Of a DNA stretch of 64,000 nucleotides, positions 49,224 to 60,493 are shown piece after piece. Location: NCBI RefSeq assembly GCF_039555335.1, contig NC_092640.1:42226599-42290598 (forward strand). Reading direction: 5' to 3'. The DNA is from Amphiura filiformis (lineage: Eukaryota > Echinodermata > Ophiuroidea > Amphilepidida > Amphiuridae). The translations under genes and the position numbers were made by a program. Numbering within the stretch: position 1 is the first letter of the stretch; each line of letters begins with the position of its first letter. Under the pieces are notes generated by a model that worked only from the letters and a program-made list of their open reading frames with translations, had not been told where the DNA came from and did no database searches.

Positions 49224-49470
49224 CATTCGTGAACATGGTGAAGTGACGGTGGAAGAAGGAGAAAAATGCGCCCAAGATCTAGAATGTGCTTTCTTCGAGA
49301 GCTCCGCTTGCTCCGGGGATGAGAACATACGTGAAGCCTTTCATGAACTCTATAGAGAGGTTAGAAGAAGAAAGGCGATAGAGAACGGGAAAGGAAGGCG
49401 AAGAAGCTCTATCCAACAGATGAAACAGGTTTTGAATAAAACTTTTACAAAGATTAACAATAGACAATAG
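49224..49470 (+). pseudogene. Last GTPase exon, copy B, 3' part
   Basis: Resumes the RERG-like reading frame as IREHGEVTVEEGEKCAQDL, keeps FESSAC and the Arg-rich tail, and stops with TAG at 49468-49470. The His-Gly-Glu triplet is extra relative to copy A. Confidence 0.83.
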
Positions 49471-50990
49471 AGCTGTTTTGGATCTGATGGGGAAGTATTT
49501 ACTTCGTTTACCATGAAGTTTATATCCTGATGCTAAAGTGACATGAGGAAATATAACAGAAATAACGGAATCAGTATTTTTTATAAGATGTTTACCAATT
49601 TAAGATCAATAGCAATTTATATCGCTAAATGTGTTGTTATATCGCTAAAGATAATATTAAACTTTACAATGGATAATATACACATTAACCAGCCATATGT
49701 ACACAATAATAAATTTGAATTTATAAATTCATGAGAGAGACCACTGCATGGAGGCTACCATAACAACTTGGCGGCAGTGTCTGGCGAGTGGCCCCTATCA
49801 CACATTGGGCTATACTTTTTAATGTCAAGACAGCTGTTGTCATCAGCAACATGTCGCTCATAATTTGGTGTAAAAAACTGTGATAAAATTAACCGCTAAT
49901 TCTTTTCGTTTAACAGGGTTCATCAATCACACCATATGAATTTGGTAGTCAGTCGTTTTGTGAAAACCAACGAATATCCTCATTTTGTCTTTCTATTCAT
50001 TTGTGAGGGGCTCGAGCTTATTCATATAAATGCTTTTTCTGATATATTGTCGTGTAATGGCTGCCCCCATGTATGGTGAATTTATAAATTCGAATTAATA
50101 AACATAGTGTACAGGGCTGTTAGTAGCAAAATGGGGATTGACCCTGATAAAATGGATCGATATGTAAGTACTCTGTCTCCAAATATTTTAACAAGAGAAA
50201 TTGTTTCATAATATAAGACCAAGGACAAGTATATATGATGAAAATTGATAAAAAAATGTTTTGACATTAATCCATTTTTCGAATTTCATCCAAAAGATTA
50301 AGAGGGTTCGAATAAATACATGAGAGCTAATCTTAACTCCATTACAAAGAAAGAAGAAAAAAACAAGCAGCGTATTTTGCTAAACATTTGTAAGAAAAAT
50401 AAATTACATTTACCATAAAAACCATTGAGGCTGTTAATCGGTTCCTCTTATTTCCATGCCTAGAACCACTGGGCTGTTAAATTGTCGGTCCCGTTGTCGG
50501 TCACGGGGAGGAAAGCGTCGGAGGGGGGGTATGGGTAGGAGAGGTTGTTTCTTACCTTATCTACCGTAACCATGGTAACGAACGTCCTAAAGTTTTAAAT
50601 AAGTTTATTTTCTGCCAAACTGAAGGCAATTTTATGATAGATAGAAATTATTAAGATATATCCCAGCAAACACATAAACGGTATTAATACGTTTTCTTTA
50701 GCAAGACGTCTTAATAACACTAAATGTCGGATTATGAAAACGAAAACGTTTAAAACATTTTGTATGAAAAAGATGACAGCTTGTTATGGATATAAATCTT
50801 ACCATACAAAACAATAAATGCTCATTTAAATATACCAACTATTGGTCATAAAATGTTATTTTGAAGTGTGCGATTTAACAAAGTATCGAGATAATGTTTT
50901 GTAAGTGACCGTTTGTTAATGGTTTTTCAATGTGATGCTTCTTATGCTTCAGACAACTGGGAAAATGTACAGATTACTAGTACACATGTT
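49471..50990. other. End of copy B and unique flank, no gene seen
   Basis: Homology to copy A fades after about 49815. The rest is AT-rich without recognisable coding sequence. Confidence 0.55.
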
Positions 50991-51591
50991 AAGGGCTCTT
51001 ATAGCAACGTTTGGACAGTATTTTCGTGGGATATGAGAGCACATCAGACATATCGAATTGCATTCTGAATACGAAAAATGTCCTTCTGATATCAAATAAA
51101 TAATACACTTTCTATGGCAAATGATTAAAAATTGATTTTTTTTGATATTTAACAGTCCTCGAAATAAACTTTATAGATCTAATGCTCTGCACTTCAAGTG
51201 TGTGTAGCTGGGACGAAAAGCCGACGATCAATTGAAAATTTTGACCTTTCGTATTAAGAATATCGATTTCCCCCAAACACCAAAACAATTAAAGTCTTTT
51301 TGAGAAAAAAATGTATATCTTCAATATGAGGTAAACACTTTTAATTGATCGTCGGCTTTTCATTTATAAAGTTTACTTCGAGGACTGTTAAATATCAACA
51401 TTTTTAAAAATGTCAAATTTTAATAATTTGTGATAAAATTTGTATTATATCGCGAATTTCAAAAAATCAAAATTATTTGATACCAGAAGGACATTCTTCG
51501 TATTCAGAATTCAATTCGATATACCTGATGGGCTCTCATGTCCCACAAAAATACTGACCAAAATTCAAAAACTATAACGCGCTAAGGCGCC
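50991..51591. mobile_element. Foldback element with about 240-bp arms
   Basis: The left arm begins near AAGGGCTCTTATAG and the right arm ends near CTATAACGCGCTAAGGCGCC. Shared inverted blocks include CAGTATTTT.GTGGGA, ATATCGAATTG, AATGTCCTTCTG, TTAACAGTCCTCGAA and AAAAGCCGACGATCAATT. The arms meet around 51300. No coding capacity. Confidence 0.78.
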
Positions 51592-52487
51592 TGCAGACTT
51601 TTTAGTGCATGTAGAAAAGTCGATGTAACATCAAACATTAAGCGAAGTCGAAAACTAATTGTCAATGGGGCGAAATATATTTTATAGAAAATTGTATACC
51701 CTTGTGTATAATATGACGTAAGCCGTTGCTTTCTTCCATGCTTGGAAGCACATCGGTGGTTCAAGATGTGTGGGCTCACCTGTGTTAAAACAGGTGCCTG
51801 TTTCTGTATTGCATTCATAATGGCTTTGTTATATGTTTTTTGTCGTTGCTATGCAACCTCAGGTGGTCGAATGCAAAGGGGCTCTAACTCTTCACTTCAT
51901 GTTTAAGCTATCATCAAGAGATCATGTGCTATTAAAAACCCACCTTCCACGCCCAATAAACGTATCAAGTGAAAATAAAGTAACAGCGGAACATGTTAAC
52001 ATGTTTAAGCGGAAAATTGGTAAGAAAAATCAAGTTTTATGTAACGTTGAAAACCCGTTTAATGCTAAATTATGTGGTTTAAAATTACACGGGCATTAAA
52101 TGTTTTATCGGAGCTTTTAATGTTTCAAAGTTAATCATGTTAACAGAAATAAAAATTTACAATTATAGTAAATGTCAAATGATAACAAAATAAGGTAACT
52201 TCGAATTCATGTTTAACAGTATAAGAATTGATCTAAATATAATCAAGCTTTACACGTTTTAATTGAAATTAATTTAACGATTTAACATGTTTAACATAAC
52301 AAGTATATAGGAACAAGTCAATAAGTGATTGTAACGTTGAAGTCGACTTTAAGTCTAAAAACTTCAATCGTGTATACCCGAGCCTTAGACACTGCATATT
52401 ATAGCAGTCTTGTTTAACTAAGGAAGTCTCCCAGCGCAAAACACTGGAGAAAAATTGTTCAAAATAAGAAAAACTGACTATATGTAA
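51592..52487. other. Unique sequence, no convincing gene
   Basis: An 88-codon frame at 51833-52099 has no recognisable family. Confidence 0.5.
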
Positions 52488-53699
52488 ATAAACGGTTCCA
52501 AAAAAGTAAGCCCCCCCCCCCCTAAGACATTTTAGTATAATCCAAAAACGGCTTGATCAATTCTCTTGTTTTAAAGACATAGACTGATTAGTTATGCATC
52601 AAGTGAGCGGGTTTTTGTTGCTACTTTTTATCATCTTCATTGTAAAATGCAGCCATTTATGAAAATTTTGCCCCCAAATAGTTGCATTTTTCTACATAGG
52701 CTTTTTATGCTTCAATTTGTGTTTGACAATATTTCCCTTTAATTGAGTAATTTAATCAAAAAGAAGCATAATTTAATTAAATTTTATTTAAGCTTTTCCT
52801 AAATTAGGTGTCACATATTCAACAACAGATTCTATGGTTCAGTGAATAAATTAAAATGAATGCTGCAGCTTATTAATCTCTTTTAATAATTAATAGGCCT
52901 TCCTTCATGTGAGATGGCTTCTAAGCATCGTTTTCTCTGCTGTTGGTCAAGCTGGTTCCCAGCATGCTGCAGGATTTGCTGCAAAGTCCTTTAAGGTGGT
53001 GTTGTCCCTTACTTGTCCGTTTGTAAAAAAGTCGAATTTGTAACAAGTCTTGATAACGTCACCCGTATAAATGTTTTGAACCATTCAAGGAATGACCAAT
53101 GAAACAAGTGTATAGGGATCCAGCATAAAAGATCTAACCAGGAATCTGTTGGTCCATTGGTTAAATTAATCAATGAACTCAAGATTTATCATTGAAGTTA
53201 CAGTTGTTCCTTCCTAATAAATCTAATTAGAATTAAAAATTTACGCATTTTAATGCATAGTAAAAGCCAATTTAGGAAAGTGCATAAATGTGATGAATAC
53301 AATTTCATAAATGGCTATGATTACTCACTGAACCATAAAACATGTTTGAAATATGTAAAAATTAATTCATGAACATCTTAACTTAAGTTATTTTAATAAA
53401 TAATAAAAAAATATATAGACGCATTCATTTTTGATTAATTTTCTTCAAGTGAAAGAGGTCTGAAACCAAAAGTCATGCATAAAAAACCTATGTAGAAAAG
53501 TGCAACTTTTTTTGGCCGAAAATTTTATAAGTGGCTGTATTTCTCAGTGAAGATGATAAAAGATAACAACAAAACCCCGTTCATGATGCATAACTAATCA
53601 GCCTATGTTCTCAACTTTAAGACAAGAGAATTGCTCAAGCCGTTTTTGGATTATACCAAAAAATTTTAGGGGGGAAATTATTTTTTTGGAACCGTTTAT
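52488..53699. mobile_element. Foldback element with ATAAACGGTTCC termini
   Basis: The ends are inverted copies of ATAAACGGTTCCAAAAAA (52488 onward; inverse ending 53699). Arms of more than 200 bases share GATTAGTTATGCATCA/TGATGCATAACTAATC-type blocks and CTACATAGG.TTTTTATGC. A further inner pair (TATGGTTCAGTGA with its inverse) brings the total to about 1.2 kb. No transposase frame. Confidence 0.82.
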
Positions 53700-54297
53700 A
53701 TTCTTAGAGAACCACCTGCCTAGAAATAAGGTAATAAAATGTCAAAAAGTTCAAAGTAAGTTTTGATATGACTCTGAATTCAGACCAAGGTCTTTTGTCT
53801 GAAAAATTGTATGCTAAATAATTCCACAATAAGAATGTTTCTGTCAGCGTCAAGGAGGCACTTTATGATAAAATCAAAAAGTTGCCAAAACATTTTACCA
53901 CATAATCAAAAAACTAGTTGACGTTAAAAAAAGCAGCTTCAATGTGTCTCCTCTTCTCAGGTCAGGTGCAAGTCTTCAGATCTCATAGATCAAAGGCCTA
54001 CAGGTTTTTTGTAGAATACAGCAAGATTTGGGGCAGCATAGTAGGCATACCCTTCATATCATGAAATAATTGAATGCCAAGCAAGATCAACTATAGAAAG
54101 GGCTCCAGACAAAAGCTATTGCCAACAATTGAGTCCAGAAATGATCCAGAAAAAGCTCCCAAATTTGGAAAAAGTGATATATAGACCTTGTTGAGTGCAT
54201 ACCCCCGTTCCATGAGACCCTAGTACCAATTTAGACAGTGAAAGCGTAAGTTCATCACCAATAATATAAGTTACACCAGTAGGGCCTATACAATATA
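53700..54297. other. Unique sequence, no gene seen
   Basis: Nothing recognisable. Confidence 0.5.
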
Positions 54298-54299
54298 TA

Positions 54300-55171
54300 C
54301 AGGGTGTCCCAGAAAAAAACAGATAAACAGGCGCTATTTTCATACTCGCTCACCACTTCCTAAAGTTTGTGTATCTTATTAAATTTAGTCCACATTATCT
54401 ATTAAAACCCCACCGTGTTATGTCATTCATGCTTTCACTGAAGATGAATAACAGTTTGTCCGAGAAAACTTTGATTTCTGCAATTGGAAGCTCTCCAACT
54501 TTAATTCTTTAGGTTGTGCAAATATACTTTACAAAGAACATGTGAGCCAAAACTGAGTAACTGACCATGCTGACAATGATCAAGTGCTAACAGCTTTACG
54601 TGTGATTTTTGATACCACGCAACATTAATGTTAAAGTTTTAAAAGATTTAAACTTTGCATTACAATTCCTTGGAAATATTCCGAAAACATTATGTGTGTG
54701 AGAAATTTTTAAGCCAGCTGGAATTCACTATGCAACATTTATATCAACATTAACGAAAAAAGATATTTACAAACACTGAGCATCATCTTACTTGCAAGCT
54801 TTCATTTTTAAAATCGTGCAGGTTTTCAAATTTGAACAAAACCTAATTAAATGTTTTGCAAGAAACAGGTTGTTTCAAAAGAACGAAAAGGATTTCATAG
54901 AACAAAATAAGAAGCCCATTGATAGTTTAACCACTAGTGCGCATTGTGTTGAATGATCTTTCTTTCAAACTTGGAATGAAGTGAATTGATATACATGCGT
55001 TATGAAATCGCTCATTTCTTCGCGATCAGTCAACCGATTCCAGTCAAATTGGCGTATAAGATGCAGAATAAGATGGGCTACACGCTGATGTTTAGATTTT
55101 TGGATTCTGATGTCTATTTTTTGACTTACGTCCAAATTTATTTGCCCGGTAATTTTTTCTGGGACACCCTG
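54300..55171. mobile_element. Tc1/mariner-like non-autonomous element
   Basis: TA flanks (54298-54299, 55172-55173) surround inverted ends CAGGGTGTCCCAGAAAAA. The terminus resembles that of 32667-33614 (CAGGGTGTCC) but the interior differs. Frames inside, including the 95-codon one at 54986, show no DDE motif. Confidence 0.8.
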
Positions 55172-55406
55172 TACATGGTATATAACAATATCTCTGTGTT
55201 AAACATAGTGCAAATCTGCCGAATTCGGCAACCTCAACCAAAAACATTCAGAGGGAATGTACAGGGGGATTAGCAATTGATATATTTTTTTCATTACTGC
55301 TGTAAATTTTTGTTTTGTATGTATAACCACATATTCTGAAAGGGGGGGAGCAAAATATTGTTATACATTTTGTAAAAAAATACACACCCCACCTATTTTG
55401 ATCCTA

Positions 55407-55412
55407 TTTAAT
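55407..55412 (-). promoter_or_regulatory. Possible poly(A) signal of the ARM-TIR gene
   Basis: ATTAAA on the minus strand lies about 75 bases beyond the stop codon at 55486-55488. It is weak evidence because the region is AT-rich. Confidence 0.3.
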
Positions 55413-55485
55413 TCAGAACCTCTTGTATGAGTAGGGAAGCGTAAACAATATCCAAGACTACCTCTTCCCGACTTATCGTATTAAT

Positions 55486-55673
55486 TTACACAGCTCTTCC
55501 CTTGTTACCCAATTCCCGCATTAAATCTCGCATATCTTTGTTCAGGACCACGTCAGAATACGCCCTGATGTATTTCTTGCCAGCGATAAGGAATCCCAAC
55601 CAACCGTCTGGTGTGTAGTCTTCAATCTTCACTGGAATTATTGGCTTTTGTTGTTCCCGGGCGTAGATAGCCT
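55486..55673 (-). CDS. ARM-TIR gene exon 4 (TIR end and stop)
   Basis: 188 bases from the acceptor TTACCTCAG to TAA at 55486-55488. It encodes EAIYAREQQKPIIPVKIED, PDGWLGFLIAGKKYI and a short C-terminal tail ending GNKGRAV. Confidence 0.85.
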
Positions 55674-58600
55674 CTGAGGTAATTGAATTAAGAAAGAAGT
55701 AATAGTAATGACAATAATGATTTCGGCAACAAACACGTTTAATCAATTTTATTTTCTTTAATTATGATAAAGACCAGTCGTTGCGACAGACGCACGCACG
55801 TAAAACCTCTAACTATATTTTAGCATGGGATAATTTAGAATAAATAAGTCGTTGGATGCTTATATATGACATCTTTGGGACCAAAGATTCTAACGATTCA
55901 GTTATATGTTGCTACCTTCTCTCACTTGCAAAAGACGGTACAAACCTATAATTTGTAGATTTGTTTTAATATTTTGAACCCAGGACTTAACTATGAATGT
56001 TTCATCGATATAACGTATAACGCTTTTAAAAAAAAAGTCCATTATGTTATCGTTCTGCGATACTTCCGAAACCACGATAACTAGGAAAACCGTCGCAGTC
56101 ATCACCAATTCACCCCACGAAAATATCTTAGGACAACAATAATTATGACGATTTTGCACATACCTCCCTGACAGTTGACGCTTGATTTATATGACCTGGA
56201 AAAACAGACGAGAACAGCATCTGCTTTCTCCACGGCATTAGCCATCGACACTAGAAGGTTACCTTCTGTTAAATGACAAAAGGAGCGACAATATGTAAGG
56301 GGTTGGTTTGGTGTGTAGGGCGAGGGAACGACGACTACGTATGTAGGGGAAATACTGTTTTAATATGGACACGATGATCTTTAAAAGTGCTCTTGACAAA
56401 GTATGGCGTACTTAACTGTTTGATTGGATTTGCTATACAGAAAGTTAGATCATGACCAATTTTGAGGGTGCATTGGTGGACATTCCGATCATGTAGGGCC
56501 AAGAAAAAGAAAGCTTTTAATTCAAGCAATAAAACCTCTCTAAACTTATCCTGAAATGCAGGAGCTATATTGTTTGTGATCTGTGACATGAAAACCAAGA
56601 ACTCGCCTCCTCTGTCGCCAAGCATTAGTCTGAGGTTTATATCTATTAGTGGACGTTTTGCTCTGGCCATATTAATGGTTTTATCGCCCGGGCTAATCAA
56701 TATAGACCTTTTTTCCTCTTTCCCATCATGCACTATTCCAGGGGGGTATGAGTGTCGCAAAATACATCATCTCCCCGGGGGAGTACAGAGTTATGTTCAT
56801 CACATTCTGGAATACGGACATTTCGACTGGTGCCTTCATCACAAAAAAGGAATCCCCGATAATGATGATAATGGCGCCACGGTCACTAATACCATTCGAA
56901 AGAAAAAAACAACATTTCTATGCCTTATGGACATGGTGTATTCACCAAAAAAAGTTTCCTGTTATTGAAACCTAACTTTGCATACATTTTATAGACCTAA
57001 TGGTGAAAAACTGATGACGGGACACGCAGTGATATTTTACCGGCGTCCGTTTCACTTTTTTTTCGTAGTTGAAAAAAACGAACACAAAATCTCTTACACA
57101 GATGTTCTGCATCGCTCCGTAACTGCATCACTCGTGTATTCAATAATTGCATAATTAGTAACATCGATGGCCTTTACGATAATCCGCATATATGGAATCA
57201 GTATGCCCATATTAAGACAAAATAATTGCAAAGGCCTGGCAAAGACCATCGGATGCACACGATCTATGAGGTTGATGAACTACGTCATACCCCCTGGAAT
57301 AGTGCATTGTGGGATAGAGGGAAAAGGTCTATACTTGCCTTCTGAAAGAATAACAGCTGTTGGTGACAACTTCCTCAGCTCCGAACGGTAACACAATCAT
57401 TTCTGGAGTTAACCTTCGATAATTATAATAAAATACTTACCCATTTTATCAACGTCCATCCAGACGTTGTATCCTTTTCTCTGGAGCATATCTCGGACTT
57501 TGATCACCCTCTGCAGATGATCATGCTGGTAACTGATCATGATATGAGGTGCATCCATGGTTTCTTGATATGATGGGGGAGGTTTGCGAGGACGCGCCGA
57601 TGTCGTTGATGGGGATCGAGATGCTGATGGTTGTGTCTGTTGTTCCACTGGAGGTTCCTCATGAATGTCAAGGAGGCCCAACTGGTGCAGAAGACCTTGA
57701 CATGCGTCACGAAGTCTTGGGTTTGGAGACGATCGCATGCCCTTTAGTTCTATCAAATTGGAACAAAAATACCAGTTCAATTAGTTTTTGCTTCTTTGTC
57801 GGTGTCAGTTGTATTGTATTCATTATTGTATATTATACTATCATTTGTCATACCCATCATCGTCATTAAAATATTTTAATAATCTCTCATTAGGTAGAGT
57901 CCAAAATTGATCTTTGAGTTTCGCGAAATAACATCATAAACAACATCATAATTAATTATCAATATAAGCCTACGGGACTTGAGCCACAATTTTAAGGCGT
58001 ATCATGTTGACTTCATGAGCCCTTCAATCAATGTTAATTGATAAGCACACCTTTATAAACAGGTGATTCCAGATTCCAAATTTAGTCAGCATTTGACCCT
58101 GTGTCACTTAATGTTTCAAATAAAAAATAAAAATGGTTCTCGATTAAATTTTCGCTTGCAGGAATCCACTCTGACTCCTATTACTTTAATAAATTATTCA
58201 AATCATTTAAATTTCCTTCCCAAATATTACTGTATAAACTCACCTTCCAATGCTTGTGTATCTGTAAAGGTCAAATGAGTAAGAATCGCGTCAAGGTTGC
58301 TCTCCAGGAAGGATAGCTTCCACAACGCTTCAATGGTGTATTTCTTCACAGCGTTTGTATACTCAGGTCTCAACATCGCAATTAGGACTGGTACGCCTCC
58401 GTGTTGTACTATGGCCTCCTTGTTGGCATCATTGCTTGCAAGATTATTAATACCGGACGCTTGCGTCGAAAGTGCAATTTCAAACGTCTCCTCATTTTCA
58501 TCATCTATTTTTATTACAAAGCAATACATTCTATTATCAGACTGAGCTGCCTTTTGGAAAATATCCAGCATCGTTACTATGCATTCTCCTGATGTTGCCA

Positions 58601-59237
58601 AACGTTCACTCTCCTTTTCATTTACAATCTGAGCTAGTATACACAGACTGTGAATTGTGGTCATACCATCATCTGCCTCAGCAAATTTCATCAGGACGTT
58701 AACTGCATTTGCCGCTCGATATATAGGAATGACGTTTGGTGTGTATGTCAGATTGTTCAAGTCCGCAAGGGTACTAGTTATGAGAATCCGTTGTTTGGGA
58801 TCCTTTGTATATGGATCGTAGAAGTCTAATTCTTTCACTAGATACCGTATTATACCGCTCTTGCAAAATTCTACTGCGACTTGTTGCCATACTCCTTCCG
58901 GGAAGTACGACATGGTGACAGATAAGAACATTGCGGTTTGATGCCTAACTTCATACGCAACCTTTCCTGTAGATTTTACAATCTTCACCATCAATTGCGC
59001 AAAACCTTGCTCTAGCATGGAGCCAACAATCCTACTGCAAATCTTCTTGTAGTCTTCATCTCTGCCAAGAAGGAAAAAGACATCTGTCATCTGGTCAATT
59101 GCATCATACGTTTCCTGTGTAAGATATTCATCACAGGATTTCAGATACTCAATCTTGGACCCAATGGCACGTTTCTTTTCCTCATAAAGGTCTTCTAGGT
59201 CCTCTTCTGTCTTTGGCTCTGATGATGTTTCTGTCAT
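55486..59237 (-). CDS. Armadillo-TIR domain protein, four exons, 530 residues
   Basis: Exons on the minus strand are 59237-58244, 57749-57441, 56265-56164 and 55673-55486. All introns are GT/AG in phase 1, and the joined length is 1593 bases. Residues 1-331 form an alpha-helical armadillo-like repeat region (for example the blocks around GGVPVLIAML and YTIEALWKLSFL). Residues of about 361-397 are a Pro/Ser-rich linker. The TIR domain starts at APHIMISYQ (398) and continues through VWMDVDKM, VEKADAVLVCFS, SVNCQGEAIYA, KPIIPV and PDGWLG. Glu469, whose codon spans the exon 3-4 junction, sits where TIR NADases have their catalytic Glu. No signal peptide or transmembrane segment is evident. The layout recalls SARM1 without SAM domains. 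NAD-cleaving or signalling function is inference. The start was chosen at the second Met (59237), since the preceding residues look like 5' UTR. Confidence 0.85.
56164..56265 (-). CDS. ARM-TIR gene exon 3 (TIR middle)
   Basis: 102 bases between TTTAACAG and GTATGTG. It encodes GNLLVSMANAVEKADAVLVC then FSRSYKSSVNCQG. Phase 1 on both sides. Confidence 0.85.
56266..57440 (-). other. Second intron of the ARM-TIR gene, with an inverted repeat
   Basis: Bounded by GTAAGT and AACAG. Inside, about 56703-56755 and 57289-57345 are inverted copies (shared block ATGCACTATTCCAGGGGG). A 141-codon minus-strand frame (56335-56760) and a 75-codon plus-strand frame (56748-56975) lie here. I recognise neither. 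Probably a decayed transposable element. Confidence 0.6.
57441..57749 (-). CDS. ARM-TIR gene exon 2 (linker and first half of TIR)
   Basis: 309 bases between TTTGATAG and GTAAGT. It encodes the armadillo end (ELKGMRSSPNPRLRDACQGL), a Pro/Ser/Thr-rich linker and the TIR start through the BB-loop region VWMDVDKM. Confidence 0.85.
57750..58243 (-). other. First intron of the ARM-TIR gene
   Basis: Bounded by GTGAGT and GATAG on the minus strand. No other feature seen. Confidence 0.75.
58244..59237 (-). CDS. ARM-TIR gene exon 1 (armadillo region)
   Basis: 994 bases, ending at GGAAG before GTGAGT (phase 1). It encodes an acidic N-terminus (TEEDLEDLYEEKK), then repeated helical units. An upstream in-frame Met at 59324 exists, but an AG acceptor-like site (ttcattccag) lies between, so that part is probably 5' UTR or intron. 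Confidence 0.85.
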
Positions 59238-59242
59238 CTTGA

Positions 59243-60180
59243 CAACAGTGACAGCAAAACACGAAGCTGGAATGAAGTTTAAAACACGTATACTTGTTAT
59301 TAAATTGAATTTTATTTGCAGCATTTTATTAAATAAAAGGCACGAAATTTAATGTTCACGTGACCCATGTGCGCCACCATACCAAGACCACCAAGTGATC
59401 AGTAGATGTGCTACAATGCTAAGAGATAGGAATTTTTCAGACAAATAATATGATCCAAATTACTGAAAAATTAATAGGCAACTTAATTATACATACGGGG
59501 ATTCTTTTGAAAGTTTTGGTCGACGGAAAAAAGTTATCGACGGAAACTCTTACAATAATACTACAAAGTTGCAAAAATGGCAAATTTGCTAGAAAATTTG
59601 GACATGCATCCCGCGTTTCCAATTGCAATCACAAATACACAGGAAGACCACCCGCTGTGCCAAAGGTCACTTTTCCAGACATCCTGTCTAGACGTTGTAA
59701 TGTCAGCGCCCATCTGGTCACGTGGGCATTAAATTAAGTGCCTTTATTTATTTATGCCCTAAGATGACTGTTTATAGATTATAGAAAAATGAGGCAGGTG
59801 AAAGATGCAATTTCAAATTAAGGGAAATGAACATCGACCATAGACGTCTAGTTACATTAGGCCAAATAAAAAATAAAACAAATATTAATGCTGGTTTCAA
59901 GTCATGGGACAATTATGCACGTTAACACCACGATGCAGTTATGTATACAGCCTGTCTCAAAAAAATATTGTGCAAGTGAAAAGCGCCCTCTATGGCAATT
60001 AGAAAATACCGTAATGACATGATGCTAACATCAACGTCAAGGGCGCAGTCTTAGCTCTCAAATGCCGTTTGTTCTGTTCAATTTGCTTATTTTAATCTCG
60101 AGATATGTTTAGTTAACAACGAAATGGTAAAATCACAATTGTTCCACTTTTACTAGGGAAGAGGGCTGCACATGTAAATC
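59243..60180. other. Upstream flank of the ARM-TIR gene
   Basis: The promoter and any 5' non-coding exon should lie here, but no specific element can be named. A solitary CAGCCTGTCTCAAAAAAA at about 59948 looks like one transposon end without a visible partner. Confidence 0.45.
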
Positions 60181-60269
60181 AATGATAGCTGATGTTGATG
60201 CGTCTAATGCACTCCCCCCTTCGGGGCGCGTGAATAAGACGCATCAACATCAGCGCGCATGCATCATTG
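60181..60269. mobile_element. Short palindromic element (hairpin)
   Basis: A perfect 18-base inverted pair GCTGATGTTGATGCGTCT (60188-60205) and its complement (60237-60254) surround a GC-rich loop, with AATGAT at both outer edges. A MITE or structured site. Too small to classify. Confidence 0.55.
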
Positions 60270-60493
60270 TCTAATTTCTCTCCCAACAATTAATACCCGC
60301 TCATTAACCTAGAAGTTTGCAATATTTATTTGTCTTTTAACATGTCCTGAGTGACAAAGAAAACAGTATTTACCATGATAAAATCATTGACTTGCACATG
60401 TATTTAATTTTACAGGAGAATGTGATCTTTTTCTCTTTTAATCTGTTTTAAGTGGAAAAAGAAAATCATATAATACCTGTATCATGAGAAAAC

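Larger units (their letters stand above)
43972..49470 (+). pseudogene. RERG-like Ras-family GTPase, copy B (exon split by an insertion)
   Basis: Exons are 43972-44028, 45004-45077 and 47007-47188 continuing at 49224-49470. Splice sites and phases match copy A. The last exon starts in the correct frame and reads [20 protein letters not shown] through NKNDLDHI. It is then broken in the middle of the G4-G5 interval by an insertion of about 2 kb, entering a stop after five foreign codons. The remainder (REHGEVTVEEGEK, FESSAC, basic tail ending KINNRQ) resumes in another frame on the far side and carries nine extra bases near 49232. Without the insertion it would be a RERG-like C-terminus lacking CAAX. 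No upstream P-loop exon is in the window. Confidence 0.85.
29462..49815 (+). repeat. Segmental duplication, copy B
   Basis: Collinear with 1-15575 but longer because of several insertions absent from copy A: 32667-33614, 33711-36446, 37776-40069, 40283-41244, 44615-44837, about 45560-46500 and 47188-49223. The small MITE, the palindromic MITE, the SINE and all GTPase exon borders are in matching positions. Homology ends after about 49815. Confidence 0.93.

Noticed and set aside
59940-60000. A transposon end (CAGCCTGTCTCAAAAAAA)
   Set aside because: No matching inverted partner was found nearby, so no element can be delimited.
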